Source of the DNA: Aquabacter sp040049275
Lineage (GTDB): Bacteria; Pseudomonadota; Alphaproteobacteria; Rhizobiales; Xanthobacteraceae
NCBI RefSeq assembly: GCF_040049275.1
Contig: NZ_JBDZDT010000003.1
Location: 372,001 to 436,000 of the forward strand
Direction of reading: 5' to 3'
Length of the DNA stretch: 64,000 bases
The first letter of the stretch is position 1. Each line of letters opens with the position of its first letter. Positions 27,478 through 34,544 of this stretch are shown one piece after another. A model generated the notes under the pieces. The model had not been told where the DNA came from and did no database searches. It saw nothing but the letters and a program-made list of their open reading frames with translations. Made by a program: the position numbers and the translations under genes.

Positions 27478-27947
27478 TCCGCTACACCCTCCAATGCGTC
27501 CAGGGGCACCAGTTCGAAAGCTGGTTCCCCTCCTCGGAAAGCTACGAGAAGCAGCGCACCCTCGCCTTCATCTCCTGCCCGGACTGCGGCTCCACCACCG
27601 TGGACAAGGCCATCATGGCTCCCTCCGTCGCCCGCACCGATCGGGGCAAGGCGCGCTCCGCGCCGGAGCCCGAGGCCCCCGCCGCGCCTTCGGCCCCGGC
27701 ACCCGTCGCCATGATGACGGAAGGCGAGCAGCAGTTCCGCCGCATGCTGCGCGAGCTGAAGGACCACGTGACCCGCACCGCCGACTATGTGGGCGACGAG
27801 TTCGCCGACCTTGCCCGCAAGATGCACGAGGGCGAGGTGGAGCATCGCTCCATCTATGGCGAGGCGACCCCCGAAGAGGTGAAGGCGCTGCGCGAGGACG
27901 AGGTGGAGGTCTATCCCCTGCCGGTCCTGCCCGAGGACCGGAACTGA
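27474..27947 (+). CDS. DUF1178 family protein
   Basis: A 157-residue protein starting with TTG, which overlaps the nitrilase stop (TTGA). The N-terminus has a zinc-ribbon-like set (LQCVQGHQFESWF ... SCPDCGSTTVDKAIMAPSVAR), followed by an Ala/Pro linker and a helical C-terminal part (FRRMLRELKDHVTRTADYVGDEFADLARKMHEGE...SIYGEATPEEVKALREDEVEV). This matches DUF1178, a conserved alphaproteobacterial family of unknown function found next to grxC and the nitrilase. The exosortase cassette follows after 127 bases. Confidence 0.9.
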   Translation: MIRYTLQCVQGHQFESWFPSSESYEKQRTLAFISCPDCGSTTVDKAIMAPSVARTDRGKARSAPEPEAPAAPSAPAPVAMMTEGEQQFRRMLRELKDHVTRTADYVGDEFADLARKMHEGEVEHRSIYGEATPEEVKALREDEVEVYPLPVLPEDRN

Positions 27948-27999
27948 GCGCTGCCCCTCCCCGGTCGGGCGGGTGAATAAAAATTAACCCCCATTCATA

Positions 28000-28028
28000 T
28001 TGCCACTACAGGTATACCCGGCTAAAAT
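28000..28028 (+). promoter_or_regulatory. Sigma70-like promoter of the exosortase cassette
   Basis: TTGCCA at 28000-28005, exactly 17 bases, then TAAAAT at 28023-28028. It lies in a distinctly AT-rich 100-base stretch, unusual for this genome, 47 bases before the first ATG. Confidence 0.65.
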
Positions 28029-28033
28029 AATCA

Positions 28034-28051
28034 CCTTACCCTTAGGTAAGG
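28034..28051. promoter_or_regulatory. Palindrome at the predicted transcription start of the exosortase cassette
   Basis: CCTTACC, CTTA, GGTAAGG, a perfect 7-bp-arm inverted repeat. It begins 5 bases after the -10 element, so it is either an operator over the start site or a short leader hairpin. GGAG follows at 28064-28067, 7 bases before the ATG. Confidence 0.5.
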
Positions 28052-28074
28052 ATTTGTAAGACAGGAGATTTTTC

Positions 28075-28290
28075 ATGCGGTTCGTTCATATTTTCCTTGT
28101 GGCAGCAGCTCTTTCAGCGGCACCCGGCTCTTTTGCCATGGCCCAGTCGGACGACGCGGCACGGCACGGCGGCGGCGGCCACGGGGGCGGCGGCAACCAC
28201 GGCGCGCCTCTGCCGGTGGCCGGCGCGGGCCTGCCCATCCTCGCGGGCGTGGGTCTCTATTATCTGATCCGCAAGCGGCTTCGTGGCTGA
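28075..28290 (+). CDS. Putative exosortase substrate: 71-residue Gly/His-rich protein with C-terminal sorting tail
   Basis: An N-terminal signal peptide (residues 1-23, cleavage likely after AMA) is followed by an acidic start QSDD and a Gly/His linker (residues 31-43, HGGGGHGGGGNHG). The C-terminal tail is tripartite: APLP motif at 44-47, hydrophobic helix 48-65 (AGLPILAGVGLYYLI) and basic end RKRLRG. That tail has the motif-helix-Arg layout of PEP-CTERM and VPLPA-type exosortase signals. After both cleavages only about 20-25 residues would remain. It has a strong promoter and GGAG site, and its stop overlaps the GTG of the exosortase gene by 8 bases. The substrate assignment is inference from layout and context; I know no named family for it. 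Confidence 0.7.
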   Translation: MRFVHIFLVAAALSAAPGSFAMAQSDDAARHGGGGHGGGGNHGAPLPVAGAGLPILAGVGLYYLIRKRLRG

Positions 28291-29128
28291 CACGGCCCAC
28301 GCCTCAGGTTCAATCGCGCGCGGCGCTCTTGCCCGGCATGAGGTGATGATCGGGCTGACCGCGGTCGGCCTGATCAACGGCTTTGCCTCGCGCGCCATCA
28401 CGTCCGTAATGGACATGGGGTGGCACGCGGCGGTGTTCGCGACCTTCGATGTCAGCGCCATCGTCTGGATCAGCTGCGTCCTTCTGCTGAACCTGATGTG
28501 GTCGGCCCCGCGCGAGCCGCTGCTCCCGCTTGACGGCGTGGCGGCGGGGGTGTGCCTGCTGGCGTTCCTGCTGCCGCTCGGCCAGACGAGCTGGCTCGCT
28601 TTGACGCTGCTCAGCGCCTATCTCGGCATAACCTCCGCCCCGCGCTCGACGCTGCGGCGGGCGGCGCTTCTGCTGTTCGCCATCGGCCTGCCGATGATGT
28701 GGGCGCGGCTGCTCATCTCTTTCTTCAGCGGCCCTCTATTGAATGCGGATGCCGCCATGGTGGCGGCGCTCGTCGGCACGCAGGCCGTTGAGAATACGGT
28801 GCCGTTTCCCGACGGGTCGGGATCATTGTGGATCGCCCCTGCCTGCTCCTCGGCGATCAATCTCGCGCTGGCCCTGCTCTGTGGCACCACCTTCGTGGTG
28901 GGCTACGGGCTCGACTGGTCCTGGCGGATGGCCGGATGGACCCTCCTCGCCTGCCTGTCGGTCGTCGCCGTCAATATTGCGCGCCTGGCGGCCCTGGCCC
29001 TCTATCCCAGCTATTACGAGGCCCTTCACGGGCCTGAGGGCGGAGCGGCGTTCAGCCTGCTGATCCTCGCCGTGATGGTCGGCATCTTCGCATATGCGGC
29101 CAGACGTGAACGCACGCCTGCTCTTTAG
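28283..29128 (+). CDS. Exosortase/archaeosortase family transpeptidase
   Basis: A 281-residue polytopic membrane protein (about 8 hydrophobic helices), starting with GTG. The three active-site residues expected of exosortases are present: Cys188 in IAPACSSAINLALAL, Arg234 in VVAVNIARLAALALYP and His249 in EALHGPEGG. Exosortases cleave C-terminal sorting tails in the membrane and probably transfer the protein to an acceptor. The usual neighbours (extracellular polysaccharide genes, PEP-CTERM proteins, EpsI domain fusion) are absent. Instead the gene is sandwiched by overlap between a tiny putative substrate and a one-TM protein. I cannot name the Xrt subclass. Confidence 0.85.
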   Translation: MADTAHASGSIARGALARHEVMIGLTAVGLINGFASRAITSVMDMGWHAAVFATFDVSAIVWISCVLLLNLMWSAPREPLLPLDGVAAGVCLLAFLLPLGQTSWLALTLLSAYLGITSAPRSTLRRAALLLFAIGLPMMWARLLISFFSGPLLNADAAMVAALVGTQAVENTVPFPDGSGSLWIAPACSSAINLALALLCGTTFVVGYGLDWSWRMAGWTLLACLSVVAVNIARLAALALYPSYYEALHGPEGGAAFSLLILAVMVGIFAYAARRERTPAL

Positions 29129-29615
29129 CCTGCTCCTGGCAGCAGTCCTCATCGGGGGCGTGATGCTGAAGGTCCTCGCCGCCCCGAGGGTGGACGTCGA
29201 TGCGACGCCCTTGATGACGTCCGCCATGCGCGCCTTTCTGGAACAGCAGGGGCTGAGCGTGCTGGGCGTGCACCAGAATCTCGACCTGACATTGGTGGAC
29301 GCGGAAAAGCGGCCGTCCTGCCGGATCACCCTAGCCAATATGGCGCCGCAGGGCTGGCACGGCGGAGTGGTGCGCCGCATGGCCGATGATGGCGCCCAGC
29401 TCTTCTTCGTTTTTGACGGCGCGATCTTTCCGGAGCAGCCGGCGATGCGGGCGCGCCTCCAGCTCTATCTGAGCCTCATCCTGAGGCACCTCGGCTTTTC
29501 CGCTCCCGTCCATCCTTTGCTCGGCGTGATTGCCGACAAGGACTGCCACGCCGCAACCTATCCCTGGGCAAACCTGACGCGCATCGCGGTGGCGGCAGAG
29601 GGCGCACAGAGGTAG
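29094..29615 (+). CDS. Exosortase-associated single-TM protein, unknown function
   Basis: A 173-residue protein with one N-terminal membrane helix (LLFSLLLAAVLIGGVMLKVLA) and an extracytoplasmic domain with two cysteines (RPSCRITL and DKDCHAATYP), which could form a disulfide. It overlaps the end of the exosortase gene by 35 bases (ATG start) or 23 bases (GTG at 29106). Its size and layout recall the EpsI-type accessory partners of exosortases, but the sequence is not recognisably EpsI. A role in substrate handling is inference from the operon. The stop is only 7 bases from the convergent end of ubiG. Confidence 0.7.
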   Translation: MRPDVNARLLFSLLLAAVLIGGVMLKVLAAPRVDVDATPLMTSAMRAFLEQQGLSVLGVHQNLDLTLVDAEKRPSCRITLANMAPQGWHGGVVRRMADDGAQLFFVFDGAIFPEQPAMRARLQLYLSLILRHLGFSAPVHPLLGVIADKDCHAATYPWANLTRIAVAAEGAQR

Positions 29616-29622
29616 CGGCCGG

Positions 29623-30384
29623 TCAGAGTTTCGAGCGGGGCGACGCTGCGGGGCTGGCCACGATGAAATAATTCACGTCCATGTCGGCCGCGAGGCGCCA
29701 TTCGCCCGCGAAGGGGTCGTAGACCATCCCCAGGCGCTCCGTGACATCGAGGCCGGCTACGGCGAGCACCGCCTCGAATTCCTCCGGCGTCACGAACTTG
29801 TCCCAATGGTGCGTGCCGCGCGGCAGCCAGCGCAGCACGTACTCCGCGCCCACGATGGCAAGGGCGAAGCTCTTGGCCGTGCGGTTGAGCGTCGAGCCCA
29901 CGAACAGGCCGCCGGGGGCCACCATGCGCGCCGCCTGCCGGACGAACAGCGCGACGTCGGCCACGTGCTCCACCACTTCCAGCGCCAGCACCACGTCGAA
30001 GCTCTCGCCGGCCGCCGCCAGTTCCTCGGCCGTGGCCGCGCGATAGTCGATAGAAAGGCCGGAGCCCTCCGCATGCAGCCGGGCGATGTCCACATTGCCG
30101 GGCGCGGGGTCGATGCCGGTCACCTCGGCGCCCATGCGCGCCAAGGGTTCCGAGAGCAGCCCGCCGCCGCAGCCGATATCGAGGATGCGCAGGCCCTTCA
30201 GCGGGCGCATGGCGCGCGGGTCATGGCCGAAGCGGCGCACCAGCACGTCGCGCAGGAAGGCGAGGCGCACCGGATTGATGGCGTGAAGCGGCGCCATCTT
30301 GCCCTTGGTGTCCCACCATTCCTCGCCCAGCGCCTCGAAGCGGGCGACCTCTTCGGGGTCGATGGTGGTCTTCACCTCGGTCAT
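29623..30384 (-). CDS. ubiG: Ubiquinone biosynthesis O-methyltransferase UbiG
   Basis: A 253-residue SAM-dependent methyltransferase that carries out both O-methylations in ubiquinone synthesis. The start at 30384 (MTEVKTTIDPEE) has GGAG 6 bases upstream. Hallmarks are GEEWWDTKGKMAPLHAINPVRLAF, the SAM motif ILDIGCGGGLLSEPLARMGAEVTGID, VVLALEVVEHV and GTHHWDKFVTPEE. It is normally next to the grxC-nitrilase-DUF1178 block in Rhizobiales. Here the exosortase cassette lies between them. Confidence 0.96.
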   Translation of the reverse strand: MTEVKTTIDPEEVARFEALGEEWWDTKGKMAPLHAINPVRLAFLRDVLVRRFGHDPRAMRPLKGLRILDIGCGGGLLSEPLARMGAEVTGIDPAPGNVDIARLHAEGSGLSIDYRAATAEELAAAGESFDVVLALEVVEHVADVALFVRQAARMVAPGGLFVGSTLNRTAKSFALAIVGAEYVLRWLPRGTHHWDKFVTPEEFEAVLAVAGLDVTERLGMVYDPFAGEWRLAADMDVNYFIVASPAASPRSKL

Positions 30385-30485
30385 GGGGGGCTCCTTCTGC
30401 GGGATGGTTACGCCGGGAGGGCGGCGGCGGCAAGGCGCCCGCCCCATCGACGGGCCTTCGCCGCTTGGGTAGGTTCACCCCGACC

Positions 30486-30953
30486 ATGCCCGAGCCCCTC
30501 CCCTTCCGCATCATCCCGTTCGCGCCCGAGCATCTGCCGGCGCTCGCCGATCTCTGGGTCGCGAGCTGGAACCGCACCATGCCGGACATCGATTTCGAGG
30601 CGCGCCGGCCCTGGTTCCTGGGGCATGTGGAGGCGCTGCGGGAAGGCGGGGCGGAATTCCATGTAGCGGAGGCGCCGGACGGGTCGCTGGCCGGCTTCGT
30701 CGCCATCGCTCCCGCCACCGGCTATCTCGACCAACTGGCGGTCGCCCCCGCTTTCTGGGGCAAGGGCGCGGCGGAGGCGCTGATGGACGCTGCGAAAGCC
30801 CGCGCCCCGGCCGGCATCGCGCTGGACGTGAACCAGGACAATGTGCGCGCCGTCGCCTTCTATCGCCGCCTCGGCTTCGAGATCGCGTTTTCCGGCACCA
30901 ACCCCACCTCCGGCCGCGCCATCTGGCGCATGGAGTGGCGGGCGGGGGGTTAG
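30486..30953 (+). CDS. GNAT family N-acetyltransferase
   Basis: A 155-residue single-domain acetyltransferase: N-terminal ADLWVASWNRTMPDIDFEARRPWF, central YLDQLAVAPAFWGKGAAEALMDAAKA with the acetyl-CoA loop Q/RxxGxG/A in a relaxed form (AFWGKGAAEAL), and VNQDNVRAVAFYRRLGFE. The ATG at 30486 is preferred over an upstream in-frame TTG. The substrate is unknown. It is divergent from ubiG. Confidence 0.88.
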   Translation: MPEPLPFRIIPFAPEHLPALADLWVASWNRTMPDIDFEARRPWFLGHVEALREGGAEFHVAEAPDGSLAGFVAIAPATGYLDQLAVAPAFWGKGAAEALMDAAKARAPAGIALDVNQDNVRAVAFYRRLGFEIAFSGTNPTSGRAIWRMEWRAGG

Positions 30954-31011
30954 GGCCGTGCCACCCCTCAAGCACACCGTCATGGCCGGGCTTGACGTTT
31001 GCCTCCAGGGG

Positions 31012-32829
31012 CTACCCCCCCACCTCTTCCCGCAAAATCTCCAGCCGCAGCCATTCCTCTTCCGCCGCGTCGATGTCCGCCTGGGTCTTGGAGAGGGCGG
31101 CGGAGGTGCGCTCGAACTTGCCGGGGTCCTTGGCATAGAGCGCAGGGTCGGCCAGCACCGCTTCCAGCTTGTCGGCTTCAGTGCGCAGCTTCTCCAGGGT
31201 CTTGGGCAGGGTCTGGAGCGCATGCTTCTCGTGGAAGGAGAGGCGGCGCTTGTCCTCGGACTTGTTGCCCGCCGTCGGCTGCAGCGCCGCGGGCTTCTTG
31301 CCCGCCCGCCCGCTCTCCGGCTTCGCCTTCGCTTCCACCCCATGGCCGCGCTGGGTGACCATGTCGGAATAGCCGCCGGCATATTCGCTGAACTGGCCAT
31401 TGCCTTCCGCCGCGATCACCGAGGAGACGGTGCGGTCCAGGAAGTCACGGTCATGGCTCACCAGCAGCACGGTGCCGGGATAGTCCGCCACCATCTCCTG
31501 GAGCAGATCGAGGGTTTCGAGGTCGAGGTCGTTGGTGGGCTCGTCCAGCACCAGGAGGTTGGAGGGCAGCGCCAAGGCGCGGGCCAGCATCAGGCGGGCG
31601 CGCTCGCCGCCGGAGAGCACGCGCAGCGGCGAATGGGCCTGGTCCGGCGTGAACAGAAAGTCCTTGAGGTATCCCATCACGTGCTTGGGCGCCCCGCCCA
31701 CCATGAGCGTGTCGCCGCCGCCCCCTGTGAGCGCATCGCGCAGGCTCATTTCGGGATCGAGGGCGGTGCGCTTCTGGTCGAGGGAGGCGATTTCGAGGTT
31801 GGCGCCGATCTTCACCGTGCCGCTGTCGGGATTGAGATCGCCGGTGAGCATCTTCAGCAGCGTCGTCTTGCCCGCGCCGTTGGGCCCGACAATGCCGACG
31901 CAGTCGCCGCGCAGGATGCGGCTTGAGAAGTCCTTCACCACGGCGGTCTCGCCGAAGCTCTTGGAGATGCCCTTCGCCTCGATCACCAGCTTGCCCGATG
32001 TCTCCGCCTCGGTGACGGTGATCTTCACCGCGCCCGGCCCGCGCCGCTCCTCGCTCTTGTCGCGGCGCATGGAATGCAATTCGCCCAGGCGCCGCACATT
32101 GCGCTTGCGGCGGGCGGTGACGCCGTAGCGCAGCCAGTCCAGCTCGGCGACGATCTTGCGGTCGAGCTTGTGGCGTTCGGTCTCCTCCTGCTCCAGCACC
32201 TGGTCGCGCCAGCCCTCGAAGGCAGAAAAACCCTGGTCCAGACGGCGCGTCACGCCCCGGTCGAGCCAGACGGTGGAACGGGACAGGTTCTGCAGGAAGC
32301 GCCGGTCATGGCTGATGATGACGAGGGCCGAGCGCAGCGACTTCAGCTCGCTTTCCAACCATTCGATGGCGGGCAGATCGAGATGGTTGGTGGGCTCGTC
32401 CAGCAGCAGCACGTCCGGCTCGGGCGCGAGCACGCGGGCGAGCGCAGCACGGCGCGCCTCGCCGCCGGAAATCTTCGCCGGGTCTTCCGCGCCGGTGAGG
32501 CCGAGCTGCTCCAGGAGGTAGAGGGCGCGATAGGCATCGTCGCCCTCTCCCATCCCCGCTTCCACATAGGCAAGCGTGGTCGCGAAGCCGGAAAAGTCCG
32601 GCTCCTGCGGGAGATAGCGCACGGTGGCGCCGGGCTGCACGAAGATCGTGCCCCCGTCCGGCTCCATGAGGCCGGCGGCGATGCGCAGCAGCGTCGACTT
32701 GCCCGAGCCGTTGCGGCCGACAAGGCAAAGCCGTTCACCGGGCGCAACGGAGAACTCGGCGCCCGCCAGAAGCGGGGTCGCGCCAAAGCGCAGGTAGATG
32801 TCCTGAAGCTGGATGAGGGGAGGAGCCAT
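31012..32829 (-). CDS. ABC-F family ATP-binding protein (Uup-like)
   Basis: A 605-residue soluble protein with two ABC cassettes and no membrane domain. The first has GRNGSGKSTLLR and ISGGEARRAALARVLAPEPDVLLLDEPTNHLD; the second has GPNGAGKTTLLKMLTG and LSGGERARLMLARALALPSNLLVLDEPTNDLD. The interdomain linker is Arg/Lys-rich (LRYGVTARRKRNVRRLGEL), and a C-terminal coiled coil (LQTLPKTLEKLRTEADKLEAVLAD) is the mark of the Uup group. ABC-F proteins act on ribosomes or, for Uup, on DNA branch structures. I use the ATG at 32829 (MAPPLIQLQDI); one six codons upstream is possible. Confidence 0.9.
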   Translation of the reverse strand: MAPPLIQLQDIYLRFGATPLLAGAEFSVAPGERLCLVGRNGSGKSTLLRIAAGLMEPDGGTIFVQPGATVRYLPQEPDFSGFATTLAYVEAGMGEGDDAYRALYLLEQLGLTGAEDPAKISGGEARRAALARVLAPEPDVLLLDEPTNHLDLPAIEWLESELKSLRSALVIISHDRRFLQNLSRSTVWLDRGVTRRLDQGFSAFEGWRDQVLEQEETERHKLDRKIVAELDWLRYGVTARRKRNVRRLGELHSMRRDKSEERRGPGAVKITVTEAETSGKLVIEAKGISKSFGETAVVKDFSSRILRGDCVGIVGPNGAGKTTLLKMLTGDLNPDSGTVKIGANLEIASLDQKRTALDPEMSLRDALTGGGGDTLMVGGAPKHVMGYLKDFLFTPDQAHSPLRVLSGGERARLMLARALALPSNLLVLDEPTNDLDLETLDLLQEMVADYPGTVLLVSHDRDFLDRTVSSVIAAEGNGQFSEYAGGYSDMVTQRGHGVEAKAKPESGRAGKKPAALQPTAGNKSEDKRRLSFHEKHALQTLPKTLEKLRTEADKLEAVLADPALYAKDPGKFERTSAALSKTQADIDAAEEEWLRLEILREEVGG

Positions 32830-32923
32830 ACGGGCGGAATAGAACATGTTCCGCCGCGAGGGAACCGCCTGCGCGGCCCCCGGTCAGTCCCGGTCGCTCT
32901 CCAGCTTCAGTCCCGCCTACCGG

Positions 32924-33103
32924 TCAGTGGACCGTGGCGGGTGCCCTAAGCTTGGTGATTTGATCCTTGAGGACGAGTTTTCGGCGTTTCAATTCCGCAA
33001 GGCGCAGCGGATCGGATGCCGGATGTGCGAGTTCTCTGTTGATTTCCGTCTGGAGAGCTGCGTGACGACGCTGAAGCTCTTCAAGGTGCGACTGGACGGA
33101 CAT
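32924..33103 (-). CDS. DUF465 (YdcH-like) small protein, copy 1
   Basis: A 59-residue protein whose reading frame I translated directly: MSVQSHLEELQRRHAALQTE..., then PASDPLRLAELKRRKLVLKD and QITKLRAPATVH. The pattern LxRRHxxLxxEI...D...LKRRKLxLKDxI is DUF465 (YdcH), a small coiled-coil family that is very common in alphaproteobacteria. The function is unknown. A second, divergent DUF465 gene starts 302 bases away. Confidence 0.88.
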   Translation of the reverse strand: MSVQSHLEELQRRHAALQTEINRELAHPASDPLRLAELKRRKLVLKDQITKLRAPATVH

Positions 33104-33404
33104 TAGGCGCCTCTCCCTGTCTGCAACACGACATCAGTCTGTCATGGAGGCGGCGAAGAGTCGACCACCCTCCGGTAGGTCAAGCCGGTGGGATTCGGGA
33201 AATTCGCCGGATCGGGCGGTCCACCCCGAGAGCAGGCGCCGCGCGGGGACGCATTAGGCAATGCATTGAAATAAAACAAGATTTTTTAGGATGGGCGGCG
33301 CTGATTGGATTTCCTCCGGGAAGGGCCGCTCGTCGTGCTTGCAGGGACGGCGCCCCGTGCCATATTCGGACATCGGCTCCTGCTCGGGCGTTGCGGAACA
33401 GTGC
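33104..33404. other. Divergent intergenic region between two DUF465 genes
   Basis: 301 bases with no coding signal. It includes an AT-rich patch at 33261-33290 with TTGAAA (33266-33271) and, 15 bases later, TAGGAT. This could serve as a weak promoter for the plus-strand DUF465 gene. Nothing else is recognisable. Confidence 0.35.
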
Positions 33405-33611
33405 ATGACCAGTGATGAGGAACGTGAGCTGCGGGCGCTTCTGGAGCGGCTGCGCCAGGAGCACAGGGACCTCGACGCCGCCATTTCCGCCCTCATGGCG
33501 GTCACGGGGTCGGACATCCTGCAGATCCAGAGGCTGAAGAAGCGCAAGCTCCAGCTCAAGGACCGCATCAGCCACCTCGAGGACGAACTTTTCCCCGATA
33601 TCATTGCCTGA
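33405..33611 (+). CDS. DUF465 (YdcH-like) small protein, copy 2
   Basis: A 68-residue protein starting at the ATG at 33405 (MTSDEERELRALLERLRQEH). It has LDAAISALMAVTGSDILQIQRLKKRKLQLKDRISHLEDELFPDIIA, the usual DUF465 form with the LQIQRLKKRKLxLKD core. It is more typical of the family length and ending (LFPDIIA) than copy 1, with which it is divergent. The function is unknown. Upstream codons in the same frame lack homology. Confidence 0.9.
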   Translation: MTSDEERELRALLERLRQEHRDLDAAISALMAVTGSDILQIQRLKKRKLQLKDRISHLEDELFPDIIA

Positions 33612-33630
33612 ATCTTAAAATCGGCCGCTC

Positions 33631-33826
33631 GTCCTGGACAAGCGAAAGCGAAGCTTGAGCGCAGATCCGGGACCCAGCGCAAGGGACCGCCGAAGGCGCT
33701 TCAATTCGTTTCCGACGCCGCGCGGCGGAGACGTTTTCACGCTGGTCGCGGATTGGCTGCTTCGCAGGACTTTTGCGCTGGGTCCCGGATCTGCGCTCCG
33801 CCTGCGGCGTCGCTTGTCCAGGACAA
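33631..33826. repeat. Family C large palindromic element, copy 1
   Basis: 196 bases that begin GTCCTGGACAAG and end CTTGTCCAGGACAA, with inner arms GATCCGGGACCCAGCGCAAG and TTTGCGCTGGGTCCCGGATC. The centre carries a second, smaller palindrome (CGACGCCGCGCGGCGGAG). Other copies are at 36159, 50692 and 58525. No open frame is conserved between copies. Confidence 0.8.
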
Positions 33827-33842
33827 ATTCCACCTCTACCGC

Positions 33843-33933
33843 CGTCATCCCCGGGCTTGACCCGGGGATCTCTTGAATTGCCCGGTGCGCCGTGTCCTGA
33901 AAGAGATGGCCGGGCCGAAGCCCGGCCATGACG
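33843..33933. repeat. Family A palindromic repeat, copy 4
   Basis: CGTCATCCCCGGGCTTGACCCGG pairs with CGGGCCGAAGCCCGGCCATGACG. With family C copy 1 it makes up the 340-base gap between the DUF465 gene and the convergent peroxiredoxin gene. Confidence 0.78.
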
Positions 33934-33951
33934 TCTTATTGGACCAAAGGC

Positions 33952-34437
33952 TCAGATCTGACCCAGCAGGGTCTGGGCGCTGGACATGTCGGCCTTGGAG
34001 GGCACGTCTTCCACGTTCAGCACCTTCACCACGCCGTCCTCAACCAGCATGGAGTAGCGCTTGGAGCGCACGCCGAGCCCGGCGGCGGAGCCGTCGAAAG
34101 TGAGGTCCAGGGCCTTGGCGAACTCCGCCGTGCCGTCGGAGAGGAACAGGATCTTGTCGTCGGCGCCGGAGGCCTTCTCCCACGCGCCCATGACGAAGGG
34201 GTCGTTCACGGACACCACCGCGATGGTGTCGATGCCCTTCGCCTTGATCTCGTCGGCGCGGGCGATATAGCCCGGCAGGTGGTTCTTGTGGCAGGTGGGC
34301 GTGAAGGCGCCCGGCACTGCGAACAGGACCACGCGCTTGCCCTTGAAGATCTCTTCGCTGGTCTTGGGAACGGGGCCGTCCACGGTGCTCACGCGGAAGG
34401 TGGCCGAGGGCAAGGCGTCGCCGACTGAGATGGGCAT
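33952..34437 (-). CDS. Peroxiredoxin (Prx5/hybrid-less AhpC-TSA type)
   Basis: A 161-residue thiol peroxidase. The ATG at 34437 follows GGAGA by 6 bases and gives the standard N-terminus MPISVGDALPSATF. The peroxidatic Cys lies in VPGAFTPTCHKNHLPGY, followed by VVSVNDPFVMGAWEKASGA and the C-terminal VEDGVVKVLNVE. This is the Prx5 subfamily, using glutaredoxin or thioredoxin to reduce H2O2 and organic hydroperoxides; no fused glutaredoxin domain is present. The second Cys common to some Prx5 members is absent, so it is probably a 1-Cys enzyme. It is downstream (same strand) of the DsbD-alpha-like gene. Confidence 0.93.
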   Translation of the reverse strand: MPISVGDALPSATFRVSTVDGPVPKTSEEIFKGKRVVLFAVPGAFTPTCHKNHLPGYIARADEIKAKGIDTIAVVSVNDPFVMGAWEKASGADDKILFLSDGTAEFAKALDLTFDGSAAGLGVRSKRYSMLVEDGVVKVLNVEDVPSKADMSSAQTLLGQI

Positions 34438-34544
34438 CATTCTCTCCGCAGATTGCTGGCCTGAAGGCGCGGGACATGACCGCGCTGGCCGGCAGACAAT
34501 AGAAAGATTTCGCCGTTGCGAAAGGGCCGAGATTGGCCCCCGGC

